NCBI GenBank assembly: GCA_027600665.1
Contig: JADGJL010000293.1
Span: 1-26,464 of the forward strand
Direction: 5' to 3'
From: Irineochytrium annulatum
Taxonomy: Eukaryota > Chytridiomycota > Chytridiomycetes > Chytridiales > Chytridiaceae
Length of the DNA stretch: 26,464 bases
Each line of letters begins with the position of its first letter. Positions within the stretch are counted from its first letter, which is position 1. Both the position numbers and the translations under genes were made by a program. Shown in pieces: positions 8,895-20,800 of the stretch. The notes below the pieces were generated by a model. That model was not told where the DNA came from, did not search any database, and saw only the letters and a list, made by a program, of their open reading frames with translations.

Positions 8895-10747
8895 ATGCTC
8901 ACAAGGACGGCCCTCACACTCTCGACTCTCCCGAATGAGGTCTCGCTTCACATCATGTCCTTCCTCGGCGCCACCGACGTCGTGGTCTTCGGAGCGACCA
9001 GTCGGCACTTCGCCGCCCTCTCCGATGCAGAACCGTTGTGGAAGGAGTTATGGTACGCATGCTCTCCTCACGAGTCTCCTCGTTGCTGACCTACCTCAGT
9101 ATGGATCGCTGGCGCGGCAAGCAGATCCACCACGACGCCGCGCACCCGCTGGTCGACTTCCGCGGCTGCCCAAATCTCCTCGAAACCATCTCGGACGCCG
9201 ACCTCGTGACCCTTCTGAACCGACGCGGATACGTCGACACGGAGTCTGTGGCCAAGCTCGGCGCCCTCGAGGCCCAACTTGACTTTGCGGACCGCTCGCC
9301 GCCCGTTGTGATTGTCAGCGGGGCGTCCTCCACTCCCGACAGCCCTAATCTCAACGTCGACGGGCAGGGGCGGAACTACACGGACGCTGCCGAGCTGGGC
9401 CGCGCCATTCGGACGGCTAGGAGGAGGCGCGTCAATGAAACAAGGGACATCTTTGGCTCGATGGATTCCGCTGTTGATGTCGATACCGCGTCCTCGTCCG
9501 CAGCGCTGGTCCCGGAGGAGCCCGTTGCCTCGTCCTCATCCTCATCCTCGGCGTCGAACCTGTTCACTGCCGACGGCCGCGCCAGGAACGATGTTACTGA
9601 CCCGGCAGAGCTCGGCCGTGCGATCCGGACTGCGCGGAGGCGCCAAGCTGTCGGCTCTTCGGCCGGCACCTCGTCGACCTTGACGGCCGCACTTCAAGCT
9701 GAGGTCCGCCCGACCTCGGCGCGATCGGGCGGCTTTGCGAGCGGCAGGGACTCAGTCAGCACGCTTCTGGACGCCGACGCGCCAATGGTGCTAGCGGACC
9801 CTGGTGGCCCCGAGTCCCTTGGTTTTGTTTTTGATGAGGACGGCGTTGATGGTGGCATGGAGTTCGATTACTCAGGACACGAGGAAGATGACGACGAGGA
9901 ATATTATTATGGCGAGGTCGAGGAAGACGAGGACGAGGAGGATGACGAGGAGGATGACGAGGAGGATGACGAGGAGGAGGATGAGGAGGAGGATCAAGAG
10001 GTCGATGTGACGGCCGGGATGCACTTTCTAGACGGCATGCCAGTCGACGAGCAGCGCCTCTTTTTCATCCTCTATGCCCAGCAGCAAAACGACGGCGCCC
10101 ACTCTGACACCAACACCATCGCCAACGACGTCTCACTCCTTGACGACCCTATCGTCGACGATGACCACCTTCCTCTGCCACGTGACAGTACTAGCGCGCC
10201 CTTGCCGCCACCTCCCGCCGACGCTCCCCTTCCGCTATCCTCCCTCCCCCGCTCAGACCTCATCGAGCTTGTCCTCACCACCCTCCCTCGACAATCGCCG
10301 TTGTCCCTCACTCGCTTCCCCTGGCGCACGCTCTGGAAGGCGTCCTACGTCACGGCCGAGCTCGACGCCGCGCGCACGGTCGTGAGCATGGATGACCTCT
10401 GCGGCCGCACGTGGGGTTATCACCCGAAGTGGATGCACGACAGGAACGAAAGCGGGCTGGCCGAGTTTGGGAGGGATGGGAGGAGGTGGTGCAGCTTGTG
10501 GGGTCCCAGGCAGCGGTTCGTGATTCGTAGGGATGGGATGATGCAGGTTTGTGTTTTTTCTTCTTTCTTCTCTTCGTCGCCTTTGGAGTATTGCCTTTAC
10601 TTACTACTGTGATAGGTTGGACATTACCCGCCGTATGAGGCCACGCGGACGGAGGATTGGGGCTGGACTTTGCAGTCTGTCATGTGCTCGTACGTCTCGA
10701 CGGCACCTACGGCTGCTTCTATTGAGCCGATGGAGGATGATGATTAG
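8895..10747 (+). CDS. F-box protein with acidic tract and duplicated motif
   Basis: Three exons, 8895-9052, 9100-10546 and 10616-10747, give 578 residues. Introns 9053-9099 and 10547-10615 keep frame, joining KELCMDRWRGKQI and MMQVGHYPPYE. Residues ~10-60 (TLPNEVSLHIMSFLGATDVV, then CRHF-like ATSRHFAALS and LWKEL) are an F-box, the Skp1-binding part of an SCF ubiquitin ligase receptor. The middle is low complexity: Ser runs, a 13-residue motif AELGRAIRTARRR occurring twice, and an Asp/Glu tract of about 35 residues. The C-terminus (from FPWRTLWKASYVTAELD, with CGRTWGYHPKW, GRRWCSLWGPRQRFVIRRDG and DWGWTLQSVMCSYVS) is Trp-rich and looks like a compact folded domain, perhaps the substrate-binding part; I do not recognise it. 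The first in-frame ATG is 8895. Substrate unknown. Confidence 0.82.
9356..9430 (+). repeat. Internal duplicated motif, copy 1 (F-box protein)
   Basis: Encodes VDGQGRNYTDAAELGRAIRT followed by ARRRR. It pairs with 9566-9643 and shares AELGRAIRTARRR exactly at protein level while codon third positions differ. Confidence 0.75.
9566..9643 (+). repeat. Internal duplicated motif, copy 2 (F-box protein)
   Basis: Encodes TADGRARNDVTDPAELGRAI followed by RTARRR. It starts 210 bp after copy 1. The shared core is 13 residues, preceded by a looser DGxxRN match. Confidence 0.75.
9910..10005 (+). repeat. Low-complexity GAN-codon tract (Asp/Glu run)
   Basis: Within the F-box gene the sequence is almost entirely GAG, GAC, GAT and GAA codons, including three tandem copies of GACGAGGAGGAT. 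It encodes a strongly acidic segment and is likely to vary in length between strains by slippage. Confidence 0.7.
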
Positions 10748-11818
10748 TGGATTTGGTATGCGCGTCACGTGTTGGAAGAGTCGTTGGAGGAGTCGTTGGT
10801 AGTGCCTGTACTTAGCTCATGCTTTCTTCGCCAGCATCACTAATACTAGTCCATATCCGCTCATGCATACCCTTGGTATTAGTTGTACCGCAAATGTATC
10901 ATACTATAAAACCTTTTACGATAACCTTTAGTGCAACGAAGGATAGTCATTTGGAGTAAAAAGTTTGTACAGCTTGTTTTAACAGCCCAAATGGCTCAGC
11001 TGTATAATAATCAGGATGAACACACAAATTCAAACAACCAAAATGGCTCAGCTAACCGGGTAACGCTTTCAACCATGTATATATTGCTAAAATGCTTTTT
11101 GTTCAGCCAACATGTATACGGCAGCACCTTTCGGGTGTCGGACGTCCGTGCCGGCAACGCGATCGCCGCCCACACGACCAAGTATGCACTCTTCACCATC
11201 GCGCTCACCAGTCTAAAATCGCGGCGGCCTCCGCATACCCGACATGCTCCAAGCCCTCCGACGCCTCCCCAGCAACGCGACGCGCGATGGCGCCAGCATC
11301 GTGCTGGACAAGCGCAAACCAGCACACACAAATACGTCATAAGGCTAAAGCCAATAAGCTGGCATTTTCTTCGCTTTCCTCTCGTCTGCCTCGACCACAA
11401 CGAAAGACGGGACGATCAAGCACGGGTGTGCTCTTCCTTCATGAGTTATGCCCGTCCACGTGCGTCATAGCGACGCCGACACCCAACATGCCATCGCAGA
11501 GTTCCAATGATCGGTGTTTGAGGAGAAAAAAGAGTCGAAATCGGACGTCAGGGATCGTCTATCGGACACAAATATGGCGCGTTACCGGCAGGATGCGGGC
11601 ATGTACCGACGTTGGGACCGCTGCGACGTCACACCAGATTTTAAAAAAAAAAAGTTTTTAACCTGAGACATCCGCCAGCAAGGAGTGTTGAGGCACCCGA
11701 AGGCTGACTGACGCCGGAACCACCCTCTGACGACGAGGACGGCTGCGGCACCCTACTTGACCTGGGCGTGGCCGGCTGATAGATAGAACCACGTCGAACT
11801 ACACGCATTGACGACGGG
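10748..11818. other. Intergenic, about 1.07 kb
   Basis: Between the F-box gene and the giant repeat-protein gene, both plus strand. It contains a 13-bp direct repeat AAATGGCTCAGCT (10989-11001 and 11041-11053) and an A11 run near 11644-11654. Reading frames of up to 189 codons exist but have no domain match and no clear splice structure. It should hold the F-box 3' end and the giant gene's promoter. Confidence 0.45.
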
Positions 11819-14800
11819 ATGGGCTTTCGGGACGACGATGAGGACGGGCCGCTGAATCCCCCAGCAAACACGCCTGTGCGGAAGGCGAATACGGCCGCCA
11901 CGGCAGGGTCCCCGTACTGGGTGCGGGGCGCAACCGTGTGGGAGGAGCGGCGGACGGAGGAGACGGAGGATGACGACGAGGACGACGAGGATGACGAGGA
12001 TGAGGAGGGCGACGACCTGCTGGACAGCGACGCCGAGCCGATGACGCGCGCGGGACGTGTACACAAGGCCCGGACGGAGGAGGAGGACATCCTGCTGGCC
12101 TACACGGGCGCGACGGGCACGCCATCGGACCGGTTCTCGGTCGTGCCGCGGGCGTCCCTTTACCACCGCGTGCGGTCCATCTACACGCCCGTTTACGACT
12201 TCCGGACTCCCGACCTGACGAGGAAGCAGCGCGTGCGGCCGAGGTACTGCGGGGGCAGGTTAAGCAGGTGTGCGTTCATCTGGCTGCACCTGGTCCTGGT
12301 CGCGATCGTGTGCACGGTCGTGTTGGTGCCCGTCATGCTGCTCGTCGTCGTCCCTAAGGTCATTGAGGACAAGGTGCAGGGCGTGAGCTCGGATATGCTT
12401 GATGTTCAAGTGTGAGTAAAGCCTTACTTCATGATGCGTCATTTTGGCCTTTTTAGGAAATGTCCGACATTTTCGGACACACTCCATGTGGAAGGCGACT
12501 TAAGCGTGTATGCTTTACTGACACATATCCTATCCTCTTGCAGAATCGACGTCTTGAACTTCACGTCCAACGCAGTCCAATTTCATTTCAAGGCCAACAT
12601 ACCCCCCTTCTTCCCTCTGCCCATTTGGGTTAAAACCGGCGCGATGACATTCTCCATCGAGACCACCACGGGCCCGCACGTCACCATCATGAACGTTAAC
12701 GTGCCCGAGCTCAGCTTCAAGGTGTCGGACGAATTCATCCTGGATTTCACGAGCGAGGTCACTTTCCCGGACACGGACGGCCTGCGGGGGCTCGTGGCCA
12801 ACATCTCGTCGCCGCAGGGGCTGAACGAGTTGGGCCTTACGGGGAAGACGGGGCTCAGCGTGACGGTATTTGGGATTCGGTGGTATTACAATCTGCCGGT
12901 CCATAAGGACTTCACCCTCACAAGTCTCGATACGAAAGTGACGGACATTCTGGGAGGCCTTCCGTCGTTCATCAAGTCGAAAGATCTCAGTAAGTCCTGC
13001 TAAAATATGTCGCCGTGATTTATTGCTAACTCTACCTCAACAGACTCCCTCATTCTGTCTCAATTCAACATGGACCAATTGGTCAACTTCTTCCCGAATC
13101 TTACGAGCTTTCCCCTCGTCGCCATTGACGCGCTGGGTCTTTCTATGAACGATAAGGGGCCACTCATCGACGTGAAAGCTACATTCCAGAACCCCACGAT
13201 CGTTCAAGTGCCTTTACCTTATACTTCCTTTGGCATTTCCCTTCAGAACACCACCATTGGGCGCGTCGGACTCCAGGGCCTTACTCTAGCTACGGACTTG
13301 AACACCGTCGCCCTCAGTGTGGACTTCAACTTTCTCGACCCCACCGTCGCGAAGCCCGCGGACATCCAAACGGCATTGCAGTCGGCACTCTCGGCGTTCC
13401 TGGACAACAAGCTTGACGGGCTCGAACTCGCCGTCGTGGGGCCCATCTCCCTCACGGGAGGAGATTTCGTCTCCAAGGCTTCGCAGGATCTCGTCATTAG
13501 CGTGCCGACGGACCAGATCTTTCAGGCCCTTAACGTCGGCCAAATTCAATCTATCCTTTCGTCTAACGGTATCGCGGCGCTCCTTGCCAACACGTCCATC
13601 TCGGCATCGATCACCGACACTATCGTCGCGAACGTTACTCTCCCTTTACCACGCTTCCTCCCCTTGCCGGCATCGGTGCCTTTGAACTTCGGATTCTCGG
13701 CCGCCGTCGGTGCACCGAACAACTCCCCGGCCATGGTCGCCAGCATCGGTTCCCTGTCCCTCCAGACGACAAAGGATGCTATCCGCGTCCACGCTTCGGC
13801 GACCATCACGCCCAATAACACCCTCGCGGCCGCACAATCCCTTGCAGACGCATTGAACCCCGCTCTTTCGGCTCACCCCTCCGCGGCGTTCGTCGCTATA
13901 TCATCTCTTGCGGCCCTCGACCCCGTCTCCAAAATACCGTATAAGTGGTCCACACAGGCGCTCGCGGACATCAACCTGGACCTGACACTCCCGCGCATCG
14001 ACATGGCGTCCGTCATCGACGGCATCACGAGGAACGGGACGCGCCTGCCTGTCTCGCTCGTCAACCTAACGCTCGCGCAGAGCGACGTGTTCCCCGGGTT
14101 CGACGTCACCGGTGCCGTTGGCGTGGCCCCGCTCGACGGGTTGCCGGAGATAGCGCACCTGGCGGTGGATGTTGGGTTTGTAGCGCTGGACGTCGCGGCG
14201 CCTGCGGACAGCGCCGTAACGGCGCAACCGATAACGATCGCGAGCGTCGAGCTTCCCAAAGGTCTGAGCATTGATGTCGGCGCCGCCACGCCCTCGGCGC
14301 TTGCCGTCACGGCCACGCTGGCCCGCGGGACAGGCGTGTCATCCGCGCTGGGGTTGTTGGCGAACGCGGTGATCGGGGCCGGTGACGGCACGGGTTCGTT
14401 CGTGGCGATTACGGGGCTGCAATTGGGGAAGATTGTAACCTTCAGCAGGCTGGTGATCGAGATTGATGGCGCGGGGTTGAAGGAGATTGTGGGAAATGTT
14501 GTGGGCGGGTTGCAGAAGCAGGTCGAGGGGACGGAGGGCCTTGTGAAGATTGTAGGTGTGGGCTTGGATGTTAGGTAAGCTTCAACGCTGCGTTGTTTTA
14601 CAACTATTTTCCCAACTTACTTCCATTTGTGCTTGCATAGGAGTGGAGCTGACGTTGGTGTGGGCGTGAGCTCAGTTTTTGCGAACCCAACGGGTGTGGA
14701 GGTTGATATCGGCTCGGTTGCGTTGGTGAGTTGGTTGCAATGTATTCAATTCGTGGAAGCAGTCTTAACTTGTTGTGTAGGACGTCGAGATTGATGGGCA

Positions 14801-17800
14801 GCAATTCGTCGGCATCATGCTCGACCCAATCACCCTTCCGCGCAACGTCAGTCCTTTTAACCTCAACGTCACGGCCACCCTCCCGACCAATGGCACTAAA
14901 ACGGGCGTTTCTGGCTCGCTTGGCACGCTGCTCAACCAGATCCTCTCCGGCGGGAACATCACCCCTATCATGTCGATTAAAAACCTTGTCTTGACGCCCC
15001 GCTCCCCCGCGGCCAGCGCGAATGCGACGATCGACCAGCTGAAGGCTGTCAACATTACCATTGGCTCCCAAATCCTTGACGATCTCACCGGCCATGCTGC
15101 TAACACTACTAAGCCTATTATCGACCTGTCCGCCCTCATGCCGACGCAAGAGGCAGTCAGAGCGATGAACCTCTCCCTAGCGTCCGTCTCGCTGCACACG
15201 GCGGCCGGCTCGATGTTGAACTTAGCCACCGCCATGACGCTGACGAATCCGGCGCCTATTGCTGCTACTATCCCTTTCGCGACAGCCCAGGTGGACATCG
15301 CAGGCGAGACGACCCTAACCGTCACGGTCGAAAACTTGAACCTCGCTACTGGCCGTGCGGGACTTGCGCCCAGCCTCTCGGTCGCGTTCGGCTCCGCACC
15401 CGCCGTCGCCGTCTCGCTCGCCGAGCTCGTCTCCCAGATGCTACGCGGCGGCAACCTCCTCACCCCGATCGCCATCCGCAGCGTGTCCTTCGGCACCAAG
15501 ACCTCCCCCAACGACCTCCTTTCTACCGCCGTCCTCAACGTCACGGCCCTCACGTCTAAGATTACAGGCTCGGGCGTCGGTGACGCGCTATCAGGCGTTC
15601 TTCCCGTCAAATTCCCGGCGACGCTCTCCCAAGTCCAATCCTCACTCGCGTTCGAGTTCGCGTCCGTCTCCGTCGCGACCGCACCCGGTGCCTCCCTCGC
15701 GCTCGCGCTAGACGCGAGCCTGGGGCTGCCGTTCGCGTTAGATGTTGACCTGGGCATCGTCGGCGTCGATGTAGCACTCGGCGCGAGCCGACTCGTCACG
15801 GTGGCGCTACCAACCGGCTTGAAAATCAGCGGCGGTAACGGGAACGCCCTGTCCATTAAGGGCTCGCTGGCGTTTTCGAATGACGCCGGAGCTCAGGGGG
15901 CCGTCGCGGACTTTGCTAAGGCAGTGTTCGTGGATGGTAACCTTGGCAAGTCGAGCATGGGTGTCTCCAACATCTTGCTCGGCTCCTCGGCGTCTGACAC
16001 CATCACGGCCTTGAGCAAGATCGATGCCGGCGTAGAGCTGGCGTCGGTGTTGTCACTCGGCAACACTGGCGCCGTGTCCGTGACTGACCTAGCGTTTAAT
16101 ACGCTCAATATGACACTCGGCGGCGTCGGGGTTGTCACGAAACCCGGCGCACTCTTGGGACTCGACTTGGATGTCGGGCTCGGGCTCGGATTCCCGCTTA
16201 TGCTAAACATTGGGAACGTGGCCGCGGTCGTCGCGACGGGTGGTGTTAGCGTGGCGACGTTCGGAATCGACCGGATGAAGGCGGATGGTGGGGCCAAAGG
16301 CGTGCCGGTAAGCGTGCCTTTGTCGACGGATGTATTGTTCAGTAGCGGCGAGGCGACTCAAGATGCGGTAGGAACCTTGCTTTCGTCTATGACGATGATT
16401 ATTTGTTCTAACGGTCGATTTTTGTCAGGTCGCCGCTATGGTGTCCGGTATTTTTGCCGGGTCGCAGAACAACACTATCGACCTTGCCTCCCTCGTCATC
16501 GGGGCGTCCGCGACCGACCAGATCTTAACCTTCTCGAAGGCCGTCTGCCCCATTCCCTTGGCCGCGGTCATTGCCCGCGTGATCCCGATCAAGTTCCCCG
16601 CGACGTTCCAGGAGATCTCGTCTCAGTTTGCGTTAAAACTTAACCAAGTAAACGTCGCGACGGCGCCGGGCGCGAGCCTCGCGCTCACGACGTCCGTCGA
16701 TCTCGGCCTGCCGTTCTCGCTGCGTCTCAACCTGGGTTACATCGATCTGGATGTCCCGCTCTCGAGCACACCCTTAATCACTTTCGCTGCACCAAAGGGG
16801 CTCGCGGTGGGCGCGTCCGGCCCCCTGGGAATTGACGCGACGCTAGCGTTCTCAAACGCGGATACGACGCAGACGGCCGTCGCGGCGCTCGTATCGTCCG
16901 TCTTCAATCAGGGGACGTTTGGCTCGAGCTCGGTCGGCGCACGGAACATCCGGCTGGGCGTCTCGTCAACGGACGTCATCAGTGCGCTGGCCAAGATCAA
17001 CATTGTCGTCGCGCTCAAGGACGTGCTCACCCTAACGACCGCTCCGGACCTGGGCGAACTGCTTGTTAACGAGTGGGGGCTCGCCTTAGGCCAGGTCGAT
17101 GTCAGCACGAAGCCGGGGCAGGTGCTGAACGTCGGCGCTGGCGTGTCAATTGGGCTGCCCTTCCCGGTCAGCGCGAACTTGGCTACAGTCGGTGCTGGAA
17201 TTGGGACGGAGGGTGTTGGGATTGCGTCCGTCACCATTCCTAATTTGGCAATCAAAGGAGGGAACGGAGCTTCCCAGCTCAACTTGAACACAGATGTTAT
17301 CTTTGCGGATTCGAATGCGGTTCAGACTGCGGTGAGTGCACTTGATCTGTGGTAAACGGACGTCGAAGCTAACTGGGTTGTTTGGAAAGGTCGCCGACCT
17401 TGTCGACAAGATCTTCGCGGGCTTGTCTTCAGCTTCAATAGCCTTGTCTCAATTGACCTTTGGTGTGTCAACGACTGATCAAGTCCAAACCTTTGCGAAG
17501 GTTGAGCTGCCGCTCAATATCTCCCAAGTTATCTCTAAGCTCATCCCGGTTAAGTTCCCCTCGAGCCTGAGCGACCTTGAAAAGCAATTCAACATCCAAA
17601 TTGCTTCCGCCTCGCTTGCGACGGCGCCGCAGGCCTCCATGAGTCTCGGTGCGACCGTTTCGCTGAGCTTGCCGATGCAGCTGAATGTGAATATCGGCGC
17701 AGTGTCCACTAACGTGAACGTCAACGACGCACCCCTCGTCGCTTTCGGCACTTCGAACGGATTGGCGCTTACGAACGGCAAGCCGCTCAACTTAGCGGCG

Positions 17801-20800
17801 AACTTGGGCTTCTCGAACTCTGAAGCGACACAAGGCGCTGTCGCAAGTCTCGTGAACACTGTTATGACCTCCGGCTCCTTCGGCTCTGCTGCCATCGGCG
17901 TCGACACGCTCCGGATCGGCTCGTCCCTCACAGATACGATCCACGCGTTTGAAAAGATCAAAATTAGCGTCCCGCTGTCGTCCATCGTGACCCTCGATGG
18001 CAGCCCCGTGAATCTCGCCTCGTTCGTCACGAGTACTCTCGGTCTGGCCGTCGGGTCCGTTGCTGTAGCGACGAAACCGAACAAAGAACTTGGTGTCGAT
18101 GCTAAGGTCGCCCTCAAGCTGCCTTTCCCGGTGGCGTTGGACATTAAAAACGTCGCTGCGGGTATCGGCGCAAATGGCGTTCCGTTTGCCACAGCGGTTA
18201 TTCCAGGGGTGGATATCAGCATTGTCGGGGCAGGAGCGAAGTCAAGCCTGAACCTAGACACGGCGGTGCAGTTTGTTGAAAGCGATGATGCCGAGAATGC
18301 GGTAAGTTATTGTGTTTAGTGGTATGTTTAAGACACTGATTAATAATTTTACAGATTGCAAAGCTCGTCAATGACCTTCTTGGTAACTCTGCTTCGGCAG
18401 CGATAAGCCTTAATGGCCTTGCTTTCGGTGCCTCGTCGTCAGATCAAATCCTTTCCTTCGCGAAAGTGAATCTCCCCGTCGGCCTCCAAAGCATCGTCGC
18501 GAGCATCCTTGGAGGGCCCATTGACCTAGATAATTCAGTCCGCACTCTTATGACTAACACTCTGAACGGGAACGGCACGGGAGGCATCGGTCTTTTGAGC
18601 GCGAGCGTCGTCGTGCAGTCCGGATCGAAGATAAACCTCGGCGCCACCGCTAAGGCTGATTTCGCCCTGCCCTTCCCCCTGACGGTCGAGATTGGGAACA
18701 TTGATGTGTCGAATATCAACATCGACGGCGTTCTGTTCGCTGACGCGGGTCTCGGCTCGGTTTCCCTGGCGACTGGCGCGACTTTGTTGCTTCCCTCAGC
18801 TGACATCACTATTGCGACGGGCGACGCCATCGCCCAGAAGATCGGCGACGTCGTGTCTGCTTACACGCGTACAACGAAGTGGTCGGCGTCGGTCCTCAAC
18901 GTTGGCGGTATCACCCTCGGCGCCTCATCAGGCGATAGCATCACGGCGTTTAGCAAGGTCGCCATCGGTATCAAGATAGACGGTATCGCCGGGCCTATCA
19001 GCACCTGGTCTTCATCGGCGCTTAATAATTTCCTCGCCGGTATACCAAACGGGGCAATTACAAAGACGGGAGCGGGCATTAGCATCGCCTTGGGCCAGAA
19101 CCTTGGCGTAAGTGTGTCAGATGCAGCGGTATCATTCCAACCGCAGTCGGTGATCAATACCGGCGTCAAGGGAGGGCTACAGTTCCCTCTCGCCATCTCG
19201 GCTCAAGTTCCATTCCTCGGCATCAACCTCGGCCTCGACGATGTTTCCGCATTCCAGACGTCCGTGACAGGCGTTAACGTAAAGGGACAGGGAGGTTCGG
19301 ACCTGGACATCCAGGTTGGCATTGCTGTGTCCGACACCGACGCGCTCGCTGATAAGGTTGCGGCGCTCGCGAGCGCGTTTTTCAACAATGTCAAGTTCCC
19401 GGGAAGCATCGTCATCGCCGGCGTTGCGATCGGAGCATCGAATACGGATACTATCGGCGCATTCAGCAAGATCTCCATTCCGATCGCACTGGATAGCATC
19501 ATGACCCCGCTACTTGGCAACAGTTCCCGGAATATTGATGTGCTTGGCTTGTTAACGACGTTTGGATTTGGATTGAATTCGATTGATGTAAACTCGTACA
19601 AGGCAAAGGAGATGATGGCAAATATTGGAGCAAACTTTGAGTACGTGTTATTTGTACGCCTCGCCTTTATCAGCTCTAACCTGTTCCATAGCAACAGTTT
19701 CCCGGTCTCGCTGACGCTACCCTACCTTGACACCAACTTTGGCATTGATCAAACCGACGTTATGAACGTTGGCTTCACCAGCCCGTTCGTAATCGCGAAA
19801 GGCAGTCAGGGTACGACGCTCGGCGTTGGGCTTAACTTTCCTTCGTCACCGACGATTCAATCAGCTATCAACTCGTTCGCCCAAGACCTTTACACCGAAG
19901 GATGGGGCAACACTCCGCAAGTGTTCGCGATATCCGGCCTGCAGCTCGGCTACAGCAGCACCGATTACATCAAGGCCTTTAGCAAGGCTCGCATTGGTCT
20001 GCCCAGCTCCAGCCTATTAAGCTTGAACACAACAAACTACATTCTCAAACAGCTCGGCTTCAATGACGGCGTAGCAGCGTTCAACAATGCGACCTCAATG
20101 CTCGACAGACTTCAGATTCAAGGCGCCAACTTAGATCTGTCGACGCCAGATGTGGTGTCTATCAACGCGTCATCCTTGATCACAGGAATACCATTTGATT
20201 TGCGGGTAAACTTCCCATACCTGTATACCGATATGAGTCTCCTCGGAAACAAGTGGATCAAGTTCGAGATGGATAACCTTGTTCTACAACCAGTCTCCGG
20301 CGGGAACCTGCTGAGCACCCTTCTGATTAGAATGCAGTTCTACAATTCGCCGGAACTGAAGAGCTCACTTGCCACCGTGGTATCTGAGATGGTCGCCGGA
20401 GGGCCGATACCTGGTGTATTTTCGTTCACAAACTTCCTCATCGGGCCTTCGCCTTCGTCGACAGACGCGATCGACGCGCTCGCAATGATGGTGGGGGAGC
20501 TGTCGGTGAGCCACGTCACCGACCCGAGTACGCCCCTCTTCAACTCTCTGCTCGGCAGTCTGACCTTAAACGATATCGCCCTTGGAGTCGAAGATGAGCA
20601 AAAGCTGAGCTTCGAGATCACAACGACTCTCATTAGCTCCCTCCCCAACATCTACTCAACAATTCCTTACCTTCACATTGAGACCGCCCTCGACGACCAG
20701 ATTCTCGCAGTCCTTGATATCAAAGACATTTCCTTCAACAATGGTTTGGTACATGCAACCGGCAGCGTCAGCTTCGAACGAAACCTCCCAATCGTGCAAA

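Noticed and set aside
10989..11053. 13-bp direct repeat AAATGGCTCAGCT, 52 bp apart, as a possible insertion footprint
   Set aside because: The intervening sequence has no terminal inverted repeats or coding content, and a single short repeat can arise by chance.
11110..11300. Minus-strand stretch with a weak resemblance to the C-terminal tail of isocitrate/isopropylmalate dehydrogenases
   Set aside because: Only a few residues fit, it needs frame changes and contains stops, and the match is from memory. A BLASTX search would decide; I do not call a pseudogene.
14765..15856. Minus-strand open frame of 363 codons (with similar ones at 17479-18261 and 13873-14391)
   Set aside because: Shadow frames of the giant repeat gene. 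Their own repeats mirror the sense repeats, and the sense strand has consistent splicing.
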